A stretch of DNA of 64,000 nucleotides from Sweltsa coloradensis (taxonomy: Eukaryota > Arthropoda > Insecta > Plecoptera > Chloroperlidae): assembly GCA_024449915.1 (NCBI GenBank), contig JAMZAV010000318.1:682001-746000 (forward strand), read 5' to 3'. The position numbers and the translations under genes were made by a program. Below the pieces are notes generated by a model. That model worked only from the letters and a program-made list of their open reading frames with translations. It was not told the DNA's origin and searched no databases. Of the stretch, positions 10,446 through 21,702 are shown in pieces; the stretch's first letter is position 1, and each line of letters opens with the position of its first letter.

Positions 10446-11763
10446 GATCACGAATCGTATTTCATTTTGTAGTTTCTTTGCTAATGGATATACCAACTTA
10501 AATTGTCAACATCCTTTCTTCAAACTGTTAAGTGTTAATTTCCATGAATTTAACCGTACAGGCAAGGAACATAGTAATACTGGACACAGTGTAGGCCTAG
10601 TGCATATAGGAGGGCCCAAGCTTGATTGTGGCTTGAAGTTAAACATAGTTTACGATTGATTTCAAGTTGGCGTTGAAGTTGACGCCAAGTTCAACATGCA
10701 TAATTGTTATGGACCCGTTTACTATTGCAAGAATGTGGCAGCAGTCAACTTCAACGTTCAAAACGGCCCAACCCCCGTCTGGGCCCGGGGTAGAATTGGC
10801 CCAGAGCATGGCTCTGCTAATCGTAAAAGGCGATTCAAGAGAAAAAGTCCACCTCGCAAACATCAGCTAGTATGAAGGGTAGTATTTTACTCTCCGAAAA
10901 TAGAGGCGAGCTCTGGCAATCGTCGTCGGGGACCTTGCCCCCTCCCTTGACGACCCCTCGACGACGATGACGACAATGACACCACGAACGATGACGAAAA
11001 CAATGACGACCGCGACGTGAAAATCCCCTTTCCTCCCCTTACCCGTGGCTGGTTCTGACCAGCATGGCCCCCCCCCCAGGCTAGAGTGGTGCATTATGAC
11101 CTAACGATTGACGCGTCCTCAATCCAAATAAACCACAAAATAAAAAAAACTTTCAACTTTGTTTTGTGGCCCAAGTAAACGCTGATTGGAAAACTGGGCT
11201 TATGACCTCAAGTACTTTAAAGGTACTAATTTAAAGTTTTTTCGGTGTACTGCATTTGTGCAGAATATGACAGTGGTTATTGTTGTAAATGTTTGGTTAC
11301 CGAGTTGATGAACTCAAAACTGAATTTAATAAACTTAATCTCAATCAAAGCAGAAACTTTTCCCTGTAGTCCACAGAAGTAAGTGGAGTGGAGTGTTAGT
11401 AAACAGCTCGAATATATACAATCAATATGTGACTGCATCACCAATCAAATGCACGAATAATCTTCGCTGTTAAAACGTTCTAAAAGTATAACTACTAATA
11501 CTATCAATAAAATACTGAATTCAAGTCAAAAAACAACACTAGCAAGTTACAAATTGTTCAAACTTTCAATTAACAACATGCAATATTGGTCTGAAACTTG
11601 CACTCGACGCCAACGAGCCGATACGCAATTATCACTTCGGAAGGTACAGCAAGTTGGATATAATAGGCTTTACGATTTCCCCGATAACTTATCTTGTATG
11701 TTTAATGTTTTAAAACACTTTCCATCTGCCATGTTATGCGAGCCATGTGAATCTTGCCCTCAG
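10446..11763. other. Spacer between A and B with a dispersed repeat
   Basis: About 10867-11120 is a minus-strand copy of the GAC/GTC-rich dispersed repeat also found at 1231-1380, 18210-18420, 48040-48245 and 51180-51410. No 5' exon (TPR, linker or MYND half) for copy B was found here. An open frame runs upstream of B's first exon from 11554, but it is not conserved. Confidence 0.55.
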
Positions 11764-12426
11764 GTGATGTACTGCTCCGATACCTGCCGCGAAGCTTCGT
11801 GGGAATCGTATCATCGCCAAGAATGTCAACTACTTCCGGCATTGAGGAGACTTGATGTGGGAACATCCGGAAATTTATTGGCACTGAGAATTTTATTGAT
11901 ATCTTGCAGTAAAAACAATGGTATCGTTGGACTGTTCAGATTGGACAAGAAATTGAATCAAAAGATGAACCAGATAAACAATATCAAAGGGATTAATGAA
12001 AATGGAAATTACCTATCATCCGACTACCTTCAAATTAATGATCTGTTTCGTAATATAAGAAGAGAGACGAGCTGCTTAACAACCTGGGCCTCTGCAGCAG
12101 CTTGCATACTGAAAGGTCTCCAAACATATACAGATATCTTCTCTGTAGACTCGTTGGGCAGGGATAACTCTTCGCTGGATATTGTGTCCTTCACTGGAGG
12201 CTTGCTTTTCAAATTCCTTCAAGTAATCAATAGCAATGTCTTCGTAGTGACAGATTATGTTCGCGAAGCTCATGATGCAACATCCAAGGACGTTGACATT
12301 GCATGGGGTGTATACTCCACGATAAGTCTCCTCAATCATTCCTGCAACCCCAGCGCTGTCAAGTCCTTCCACAACGGCGCTGTCAACGTGGTCATAGCGA
12401 GGCAGCCGATAAGGAAGGGAGAAGAG
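11764..12426 (+). CDS. SMYD4-like B, exon equivalent to exon 5 (MYND end and SET core)
   Basis: It follows acceptor TGCCCTCAG and ends before GTCAGT. The 663-nt phase 0-0 exon starts VMYCSDTCREASWESYHRQEC and contains LLNHSCNPSA at codon 191 of the exon, ending IRKGEE. It is closest to A exon 5. It has no cognate upstream exons. Because its acceptor phase matches the donor at 7443, transcripts from the A promoter could splice into it. Confidence 0.88.
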
Positions 12427-12814
12427 GTCAGTTCTCAAGGAATACACATTGACAAATGGTTTCTTTTGGTATGAAATACAATCGCATACGCAATTTTGAA
12501 ATTCACTAACTTGTTTACGTGGCAACCAGTATAGTTAAAGTAAAGAAACCTTCTAAGCTTTCATTGTAAAATATGTAATATATGTTAACAAAATCGGGGC
12601 AAAGAGGAGACACCCTTCATACCAACTCTTAGGAATATGAGGATACACGTTGATGACCACACGCCCAATATAATTATTTTTCTTAAATCTGATATGTTTT
12701 CAAAAAGCCATTTGTTTTTTGATTGTTTGTTTGTTTGTTTGTTTGTTCGTTTGCTTATTTATTTGTTTGGGTTGTTTGTAATTCAATCAATAATTCGTGT
12801 TCATTCTGTTTCAG
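12427..12814 (+). other. Intron between the two B exons
   Basis: A 388-bp intron, GTCAGT to TTTCAG, with a TTTG-type microsatellite (about 12715-12745) before the acceptor. No other feature was seen. Confidence 0.7.
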
Positions 12815-13393
12815 GTTTCTTTGTCATACGGAGACTATTATGACGACACGGATTTTATGACAAGGAGAGCCGGACTAAGCTACATGTATTACTTCAATTG
12901 TCAATGCATTGCTTGCGTTAACAATTGGCCAACCTACGATGATCTCGACACGTTGAAAGATCCAACCTACATTTGCAAGTCTTGTTGCATTCCGCTGCCC
13001 AAGAAATCAACTAGACTCATTAACCAGAACGTAAAATGTACAAGATGCAACAAGAAATACGATGTGTCGCTAATGAACGCAGAAACGAAGAAACTTCGTA
13101 GCAGGGTGACCGATATTTACAAAGAAAGCGATAAAATAAGTAGTCCTAAATACCTTTCAGAATTAGCAAGCATGATCAAAACCCTGGATTCGCTTCTAGT
13201 CAACCCAAACCAACTGATGAACGATTGTCAAGAGTATCTTCGTCAGAGCATGAAAACCAGCGGGAACTTTGTATATGAGAAATACGCTAGTAAAAACCTG
13301 CTTGTAGAGCTCACGGACATAGAACATCCTGCTAGTATGAACGTTGAACAAGAGAAAATATACACTGAAGTCCTGGCAATAACATGCGTGTAG
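12815..13393 (+). CDS. SMYD4-like B, terminal exon (SET end, post-SET zinc, C-terminus)
   Basis: The 193-codon exon starts VSLSYGDYYDD, then FNCQCIAC, CKSCCIP and CTRCNKKYD zinc pairs. It has a longer C-terminus than A, with NPNQLMNDCQEYL shared with A and a further ~45 residues before the stop at 13391-13393. It is open and well conserved, so it looks functional. With A exons 1-4 it would make a product of about 733 codons. Confidence 0.88.
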   Translation, partial: VSLSYGDYYDDTDFMTRRAGLSYMYYFNCQCIACVNNWPTYDDLDTLKDPTYICKSCCIPLPKKSTRLINQNVKCTRCNKKYDVSLMNAETKKLRSRVTDIYKESDKISSPKYLSELASMIKTLDSLLVNPNQLMNDCQEYLRQSMKTSGNFVYEKYASKNLLVELTDIEHPASMNVEQEKIYTEVLAITCV

Positions 13394-13429
13394 AGCATTG
13401 ATATTTAACTTCTATAGGCTAAAAATTTA

Positions 13430-13672
13430 ATTTTACCGTGGAAACCTGTTATAGGGGCAATTAGCCCCTCTTCAGGTGAACTAGGTATGTGCGGATAGGA
13501 AATGTGAAGGATGTCCGAGGCTATTTAAGAGGACTCATCTTGCATTCGCCTTAACGACTGAGAAAACCTCGAAAAAACCTTCAGTCAGGATTGCGGTCTC
13601 GACGGGATTCGAACCGGGACCTCCCGAATCAGAGTCGAGCGCTAGCGCCGAGCCAACACTGTCGGTTTTCTT
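13430..13672 (-). mobile_element. tRNA-derived SINE (family 3)
   Basis: Read on the minus strand, a tRNA-like head contains TTGGCTCGGCGC (A-box-like) and GGTTCGAATCCCG (B box), followed by a unique body that ends near 13430. It lies just after the B stop codon. Confidence 0.55.
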
Positions 13673-15337
13673 TAGCTAGATTAGCAGTTGGTGGTCCATT
13701 CCGAAACAATTAGAAGCCATTTTGAAATCCCATTTTGCACGTTAATTAAATGGGAGCGACTTGTAGACCGAATATTCTTAAAGATGGCCGCCAGTTTGAC
13801 AGCTGAGCATACTAGCCTTTAACATCAAATGATTACTAAATTCCCTTATGCAATAACGTCTTATTGTGTCTGTTTATGCATTCCCATGCTGCACAAGCTA
13901 AAACCATATCAAACAATCCAGTAAAATACTTTATTGTTTTAAAAAAGCATAAATTAAAACGCCAAATCGCCATCTTGAACTGGATTTTCGACGCTTCAAT
14001 TTGCTACGCTCGCGCCTGTGCGGAAGTATTGGACACTGCTAATCTATCTAGCCTACAATAGGAGTTTAATATCTATGGTGTAGAGCTCACGGACGAAGAC
14101 AATCCAGATAACATGAGACCAATGAGACCTCACGTAGACTGTGTGCCTGTTAATAATGTTTTTCAAGTGATAACTATTGGATGATCAGTGGTGTAACTAG
14201 CCCTTGTTTGTGTTTTTTTTTTTTGGGGGGGGGGGCGAACATTTTTTTAACCTCAAAATATAAATGATCAGTACGACTAGTGAAAGGGTATGTGGGTGTA
14301 CAAGTTAGTCATTGGTTTTATTTAAAAAAAATAATGAGTATAGTGCTCCTCACCATTTGAGGGCAGTGCCTATTTCGCGTCTTCATTCGCAAGATGGAAT
14401 AAGTGGTCTTGTCAACCTGTTCCCCTATTTCGCAAGGCGTGCGCCTCAGACTTCGGACAGCGATTGCCGATACAATGGCTCCATCATTCATATAATAGAA
14501 AAGTAATTTAAATGTGTGCGGACACATTGTTAGTTTTGATTTCTATTGGCAACGTCGAGATACATGCATCTTGGTGGTGGGTCCAAAGTTTGACGAAGGT
14601 AAATTGATCATGAGTCGGCCTGTTTGTCAATTTAGTTTCTTTGAGGGATTAGCACTGCACTCAAATGTAGAGAACTGTATACGCTCTTTCCTGGGTAAAG
14701 TATAATATGAGTGAGAACAACGAGGGGTCGGGGGGGGGGGGGCAGCTAATGCGGGTCCGGGTTTCTATTGTAAGAATGTGATTAGACTTGTCACTTAAGA
14801 GTATTTTGTTTGCCGATTTTTTTTTACATAAACCTTATAAAAAATGTATGAAATTAAAAACTAAGAAAAATAATATCTCAATTAATATTTCATAATATAT
14901 AAAAGTTGTTTCATAATATATAAAAGTTGTGCCCCCCACCCCCCCTCTGACCATTTTTGGGTGCGGTGGTCGCCCCCCGTAGTTACGCTATTGGTAAAGG
15001 GCTAGAAGTTAGGAGTTAAAATGTACAGGAATTGGGGCTCAGATGTACGCAGAGGATGTGATAAAAGTATAAAAGTTTGGGGTCTCCTTCGGAGTGACCT
15101 TGGAGCTGAAGAGCGTACAGCTGGCTGCCATGTGCTCGCTGTACCGTGCAGTGGCGCTGGCGGAGTATGTAGGAACTACCCGAGCACATGGTATCTGTAC
15201 AGCGGGCTGCCTGTGCTCTCCCCTGCAGGCGTACAGTCAGGTGGCGCTAGATGGCACAGTGCCAAATGTTGGAACCACAGAGCTGCCGTACGCAAGATTT
15301 CTCCGCTCGCTCCCCGGACCAGAATGATGACGCTTAG
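13673..15337. other. Spacer between B and pseudogene C
   Basis: Contains: a short match to the B terminal exon near 14078-14130 (GTAGAGCTCACGGACG, remnant of another 3' exon); a region bounded by G-rich and C-rich runs near 14215-14240 and 14935-14970; and a GC-rich block at about 15080-15330 that is unlike its neighbours and made of two imperfect repeats. No intact gene was recognised. Confidence 0.5.
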
Positions 15338-16390
15338 GCAATGTTTTGTTCCTCTGAAAGTCGCACTTAGGCATGGGATGCATATCACAATGTTGAATGC
15401 CGACTTATCCCAGCGATATATTATAAACTACCTAATATGACATCATGGATGTTACCGTTGCGAATGTTCCTGACCGCATGCAGCGAAAACCAAGGACTTC
15501 GAGGCTTGCATCGTCGGGTCAAGGAGATCAAAGCACAACAGGAGAACGGGAAGATTAATGGATTTGATCAAAATGGACCAGTACAAATCGAATTACTACG
15601 AACAGAATCACTATCTGTTTAGAAACAAGTTGATTACAAACTCAAAGCAACAACTAACCCACGTTTTTGTTGCTGCCTGCATCCTGAACGTGCTTTATGA
15701 ACATGCGGATTTTTTTCTCTTGTGAAACAGATATGAAGTTTTCTTCTGGTCTTATTATTAGATTAGTGGACATAGCAAGCACTAATTCCATTCTAGTGGA
15801 AGACCTTCTCATTAGCCAGATCATTGATCATAAGGCCATTGAAGGTGGGGTGTATCCCACGTTGAGTTTGTTTGCGCATTCCTGTGATCCGAACGCCTAC
15901 TTGTGGTATTACAATGGCAACACTGTTGGCCTTGCAGCTCAACGACAAGTCACTAAAGAAGAAACGGTAATGAAATATTTGCAAGTAATTAAAATTATCT
16001 GACAATACTGTAAATATATCCTAAAAATCCCAAAGTGTCTTTCTCTCTCTCAAGGCCAATCACTTCTTATTTTCTATGAGTTGGGTATAACACAAGGGTT
16101 TTAAGCATTTAAGCAGTTTAGTAAAAGCAGTAACTATGCCTCTTGTTCCCAAATTTGTAATAGGTTTATGATGTAAGGCAGAACAGAACTTCAGTTTCAC
16201 TTCTTTATTGTACATAGGTGGAAGGTGAAAGAGACTTTTAAAAACGTATGGTATTTTATTGTATCTATTTAACTTATTTTCAGATTTATATTTCTTATGG
16301 AGATATGTACACCGTCATTGACACAAGTTCCGGGCGCTCGAAGCTAAAAAACAAGTGTTATTTTGACTGCAAGTGCAATGCGTGCATCTA
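15338..16390 (+). pseudogene. SMYD4-like copy C, pseudogene (last two exons)
   Basis: Remnants of exon 5 (15338-15966) and exon 6 (16284-16390) are closest to copy D. Exon 5 is 629 nt, not a multiple of three. Its frame is lost near 15410-15440 and again at an extra T near 15710, with stops in frame, although LFAHSCDPNA survives near 15880. Exon 6 starts IYISYGDMYT and keeps FDCKCNACI, but is cut at 16390 by a SINE. The TPR, linker and MYND-half exons are absent. The AHSC variant groups it with D and E. Confidence 0.88.
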
Positions 16391-16772
16391 TCTAGTGGCT
16401 CGATGGTCTTGTGGTTAGCGTATCTGCTTCCAATGCAGAAGGCCCAGTGTTCGATTCCCGTCAAAGTCAGAAGTCTTTTAACTTCTGATTTGGACTTAAG
16501 TCCATCAGTTCTTGTCTTAGGAGTTTGTAAACGGTGACTTTGGAGCCGTCCTAGCAACGAAGCACATAATAAATTCAGAGTTGTTCTGAATCGGCCTTTT
16601 TGATTCTGGCGTTGATCCGCGGGTGTTCGCACTGTCCATACCACTGATTGCTATATTTCCTATTAAAAATATCGATATTTGGTTGGTTATCGCTCACTCG
16701 TCGATTGCGTCGGGGCCTACAGGGTTGGCTTGGTCGCTTTGATTTACTGTCCCCCACTGAAAATCAGTTATA
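16391..16772 (+). mobile_element. tRNA-derived SINE (family 1), 5' part, inserted in copy C exon 6
   Basis: The tRNA-like head (GTGGTTAGCG, then CTGCTTCCAATGCAG as an anticodon-arm-like hairpin, then GTTCGATTCCC as B box) is followed by a ~300-bp body shared with 23717-24160, the minus-strand copy at 28720-29155 and the split copy at 62160-63260. Its tail is separated from the body by the 4.2-kb element and resumes at 20993. Confidence 0.85.
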
Positions 16773-18209
16773 TAGTGGAGTCTGTGAGCCCCTCGTGAAG
16801 TAACAATCGTGCAAATCGTGATTAAAGCGTGAAAATTTCCAAATTTACTAATATGACCACGATAAACCCAAAAATTTATGGCCCCAAGTCCGATCTCTTC
16901 AACTTTAATAGCTATTAAATTAATTAATTTTATCAATTGAAATGCAATTAAAATTACAAAAATGGAATGAAATGGTCAAATTTGGAATCAAATAAAAGCT
17001 GTTGTCAAGAGAAAAACAAAAATTTAACACTTAAATCAATGTGAATATTACTTACTAAGATATGCCCTTAATTTAATTAATTAATTAATGCTTAATTAAA
17101 TTTTTAAAAATACACAATATGATCGGTATATTCGCATTTAATGACATTTGGTAGTCACCTACACACAAAATCTTATGGCCCCAATACAAATCTCTGAAAC
17201 TTTCATTGCAATTAAATTAATTAGATTGATAAATTGCATTACAATACACATGCATATTTAAAATTTAGAGAAAGCGGTCATGTTTAGTATCAAATAAAAG
17301 CTGATTTTTAAAGAAAAACTTAAATTTAACACATAACACAAAATGATTATTATTTACTTAGATATGACCCTAATTTAATTAATTAATTAATTAATTCTTC
17401 ATTAAATAAAAAAAACACGATTTGATCGGCACATGCGTATTAAATGACATTTGGAAGTCATCCACACACAAAGTCTTATGGCCCCAATACAAATCTCTGT
17501 TACTTTCATTGCAATTAAATTAATTAGATTGATAAATTACATTGCAATATGCATGCCAATTTAAAATTTAGATGAAACGGTCGTGTTCAGTACCAAATAA
17601 AAGCTGTTTTTGAAGGTTTAATAGTATGTCTTGTTTGTATCAAATAGATGTTGATAATGTGATCAATTTCAAAATAAAAATACACACCGTAGGTATTTTT
17701 AAAACATATTTGAAATAGTAAACTAATAACAATTTATTACGTGTTCAGCTTGATAAGCTGCACGCCTGTCATGTTCTAAATGGGCAGCCTCTGTAGGAGG
17801 GGTGTTTCAAGTGTACCATTCTTTTCCGACTAAACAAATATCTTCTGATTTCGTTTACTTTCTAATAGAGACACGTTTTATCAAAAATTGATTGACCTGT
17901 AAACTTCTCAGCAACAGCAAACTGTTCATCACAAATATTAATCGGAGAATCCGACAGTTGTGCAAACACTGGACATTTGCAAACGTTTTCCATAAACCTC
18001 CATTGCTGTTTTTTGTCCACAACCCGCAAATGACATTGTGCCGCAGCCTGTAAAGTGTAAACGCATGCTAAAATGCAATTCCTGCACATTTCTCGTTTCC
18101 CAAAGCAAGAAACCCCTCATTGCAACGGTTGATACCTATATTTTTTCTTCCAACGCCAAATTGTACCCACAGTTTTTGAATATCTAAATCATTTTATTTT
18201 ATTTTTATT

Positions 18210-18420
18210 TGGATTAAGGACGCGTCAACCGTTAGGTCATAATGCACCACTCTAACCTAGGGGGGGGGGGGGAGGGGCCCATGCTGGTCAGAACCAGCCA
18301 CGGGTAAGGGGAGGAAAGGGGGTTCTCACGTCGCGGTCGTCATTGTCTTCGTCATCGTTCGTGGTGTCATTGTCGTCATCGTCGTCGAGGGGTCATCATG
18401 GGAAGGGGGCAATGAAATAT
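18210..18420 (+). repeat. G-rich dispersed repeat copy
   Basis: It starts GACGCGTCAACCGTTAGGTC and contains ATGCTGGTCAGAACCAGCC and a GTCGTC-rich stretch. The same order is seen at 48040-48245 and, inverted, at 10867-11120 and 51180-51410. It lies inside the centre of the 4.2-kb element and therefore inserted later. Confidence 0.75.
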
Positions 18421-18617
18421 GCAAAATAATGATAATTACCCCCCACCACTAATGCAAGTCATTCAAAGACGGAGGATGATTTCTGTTTTCATGTACAAAT
18501 AATGAAGTTAGAGGTCACCGTCTCTGACCTGATTTGAAATGAAAAGCCTCGAAAACAATGAGCATTCTTTTTTGGCGAAAACTTACTCAGATCGCGACTT
18601 ATTTCCAGATGTTTTCT

Positions 18618-19426
18618 TTAGATTGTTTCTAGAAATATGCTTGTAAAATGACACCCGTCACTCATCAATCGTTCCTGTACGTATGTATTGTATTGTGCTT
18701 CGCCAATATCCAGTGCAGACTTCATGGAGATCTCAGCATCAGAATCCATCACACGTTTTCTTATCAAGGAAACTACATTAGGTATCTGCTCTTCAAATGG
18801 ATTACCATCTTCATCAATATCCACCAAGTTCAAAACTTTGTTTAAAAACGACTTTCAAATGCAGGTGTAGGCCTACGTGCAACTCGAAGTCGTTCAAGAT
18901 TCTTGCTATACTTCGGGAACGGAAACCATCCATTTTAATAGTGCTTCAGGGTTGCCATTTAGTCCACAAGCTCCAGCATCAGATTTAATTATTTTGTTAT
19001 TTTGTTCGTGCATTTGATCGTAGGATTTCGAGGAGAACGGTTGCTTGTTTCTCCGATAGGTTAAGTTACCCAGTTCAAACTCCTTCCATATCAATGGGTG
19101 TTTGGTTGGAAGCTCCAAGGGGTTCTACAAAATACGGACAACCACCTCGAGTAGTGTTGGTCTAGCGCGAACATCCAGGGGAAAATAAGATTCAATGTAT
19201 CTACCTACATACATGCAGTGTATGTTAGTATCTGCATGAGCAGCAAAGTTTCTAAAGCCATGACCGTGTACCAGTATTGGAACTGTAACAACAAGCTTAT
19301 TTTCTCTGTAATCCACTCAATCAGCCAGCGACAATTCTGGAAATGTCTACCATTAAAGAGCTGACAAACTAACTTGATGGGCAAATCGAGCTTTTTTGAC
19401 GTATTTTCCGGATATGATTGTATCAC
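18618..19426 (-). pseudogene. Decayed transposon-associated ORF
   Basis: Minus-strand fragments in different frames are 19426-19205, 19118-18906 and 18833-18618. The middle one contains YDQMHEQNNKIIKSDAGACG followed by LNGNPEALLKWMVSVPEV; the last contains DIGEAQYNTYVQERL. From memory this pattern (HEQNN, G-GLT-NP-AL-RWM, then Y-FV-ERL) belongs to an uncharacterised repetitive protein family of invertebrate genomes. I could not search this and give no function. Frameshifts and stops make it inactive. Confidence 0.5.
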
Positions 19427-20992
19427 CTCTTCCCGAAGATTTCAATGTATAGCCCCCCCCACACCCCGCCCCCATCATCGCCACTAATTGTATTATTTTT
19501 TATTTCTATTTTTATTTATTTGCCACTAATAGCTGTTTCATTACACTATGCACAGGCAATCAGCTGTCACGACAGCAGTTTGGCCTGAATTAATCTTGTT
19601 TACACTCTTTCTTACAATATCGATGCATCGGCGAACCATTGATGGCTTTGCAATGCTGCACTTTGTGATTGAATCTCTCTTGTGTTGTGAAAGACACATT
19701 CATGGTACAGGTTTTAATGATATTTTTAGTGGGCCTAGTATTTTCTCCTTTGTGCAAATAATATTGTTGTAAGCCTAGGGTTTCTATAATCTATATCAGT
19801 CAACCTACGCCTAGTAGCCTAGTAGCCTACGCTAGCCACACATTATTTTGGCAACTTTCTCGTATATTGTGTTTCATACTAAAATAATCAGACTTACACG
19901 AGACGTTGAATCTATTGTTGAATAACAACGATGTTTTGTTTCATAGTAAAATAATTAGCATGCCATGAGATTTCGTTGAATTTTAATTTATAGGTCAGTC
20001 ATTCAAATTTATCAAAATGCCGCCTTTAATTTCTTCATTTCGTAATTTTTTCAATTCTGATAAAAAATTAATTAAATACATATCCAAATAAATTTTAAAT
20101 AATAAGTAAGATTGCCAACAAATAAATTGTGACATTATGGTATTGTTTTTATAAAAAAAAAAAAAACAGCTTTTATTTGATACTTAACATGACTGCTTCC
20201 TCTAAATTTTAAATTGGCATGCATATTGCAGTGTAATTTATTAATCTAATTAATTTAATTGCAATGAAAGTAACAGAGATTTGTTTTTGGGCCATAAGAC
20301 TTTGTGTGTGGATGACTTCCAAATGTCATTTAATACGCATGTGCCGATCAAATCGTGTTTTTTGTTATTTAATGAAGAATTAATTAATTAATTAATTAAA
20401 TTAGGGTCATATCTAAGTAAATAATAATCATTTTGTGTTATGTGTTAAATTTAAGTTTTTCTATAAAAATCAGCTTTTATTTGATACTAAACATGACCGC
20501 TTTCTCTAAATTTTAAATATGCATGTGTATTGTAATGCAATTTATCAATCTAATTAATTTAATTGCAATGAAAGTTTCAGAGATTTGTATTGGGGCCATA
20601 AGATTTTGTGTGTAGGTGACTACCAAATGTCATTAAATGCGAATATACCGATCATATTGTGTATTTTTAAAAATTTAATTAAGCATTAATTAATTAATTA
20701 AATTAAGGGCATATCTTAGTAAGTAATAATCACATTGATTTAAGTGTTATATTTTTTGTTTTTCTCTTGACAACAGCTTTTATTTGATTCCAAATTTGAC
20801 CATTTCATTCCATTTTTGTAATTTTAATTGCATTTCAATTGACAAAATTAATTAATTTAATAGCTATTAAAGTTGAAGAGATCGGACTTGGGGCCATAAA
20901 TTTTTGGGTTTATCGTGGTCATATTAGTAAATTTGGAAATTCTCACGCTTTAATCACGATTTGCACGATTGTTAGGTTTACAGACCCCACTA

Positions 20993-21045
20993 ATACAACT
21001 AAGTGGGTAGACTCTAAATACAATTTATTTATTTTATTATTTATA
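20993..21045 (+). mobile_element. 3' tail of the split SINE (family 1)
   Basis: ATACAACTAAGTGGGTAGAC and an AATTTATTTATTTT tail match the 3' end of the SINE copy at 24100-24160. It completes the SINE whose 5' part ends at 16772. Confidence 0.75.
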
Positions 21046-21702
21046 TATATTATTATCGGCCATTTTTTTTTTATGTTTTAAATATGTAATATTATATAAG
21101 CCTGTGGGAAGAATATTAAGTTGATTGTGTACGTGGAACCCACGTTTATCGTAACTTTATGATTCTTCTTGTTCCTTTCAATTGGTTTATTCTTGTTGTT
21201 AGACTTTTGCTGAATAAAGCAATTTATTTTTATTTATCTTTACTACTTGTTTAACAATATATCTAAGTAGGCCTAAATGCAAATGCAGTCGAAGTTGTGA
21301 CTTGTCTTTGTATTGTTTTATGCTATCTTAATAAACGAATCGAACAAATCTGGGAATTGATTATATTATTACAATTATGCATCATTTCCTAATTTGATAA
21401 TAATATTGTTGCTCAGAGTAACATCACCAAATGACAAGTACTGTAGACTACAGCTTCACGGATGAATTTTTTGACCTATCTTTGAAAGGCAAACAATTGA
21501 CTAACCACGATAATCTTTCTATAAAGAGCTTATTGGGCCGCAAAAATATTAAAATGTGAATTAAACATTTTTACCCAAAGCCATTACTAAGTCTTACATA
21601 TAAACGATTTATCAACATCCTCACCCATGAAGTTGGTGCCGAGAGGAAGTTCACCCGGAAATTCGTCTTTTGTTTTTAAATTTACGATGAAAGTAGTAGT
21701 AG
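21046..21702. other. 3' flank of copy C, paralogous to the 3' flank of D
   Basis: From about 21160, words such as TTCCTTTCAATTGGTTTATTC match the block starting near 40110 downstream of copy D, with scattered later insertions. This is part of the ~20-kb segmental duplication. No gene was seen. Confidence 0.5.

Larger units (their letters stand above)
16773..20992 (+). mobile_element. 4.2-kb DNA transposon with ~835-bp terminal inverted repeats
   Basis: Arms 16773-17607 and 20158-20992 are inverted copies beginning TAGTGGRGTCTGT. Each arm holds three diverged direct repeats of about 300 bp; in the left arm the TTATGGCCCC word starts at 16876, 17173 and 17476. The element splits a SINE, and ATA on both sides (16770-16772 and 20993-20995) is a likely 3-bp target duplication, because joining the flanks restores the SINE. 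The 2.5-kb centre holds minus-strand coding remnants and an inserted G-rich repeat (18210-18420). The superfamily is not recognised. Confidence 0.85.

Noticed and set aside
16773..16780. CACTA or Tc1/mariner assignment for the 4.2-kb element (ends could be read as CACTA outward or with a TA duplication)
   Set aside because: Read inward the ends are TAGTGG, not CACTA. Restoring the interrupted SINE favours an ATA duplication over TA.
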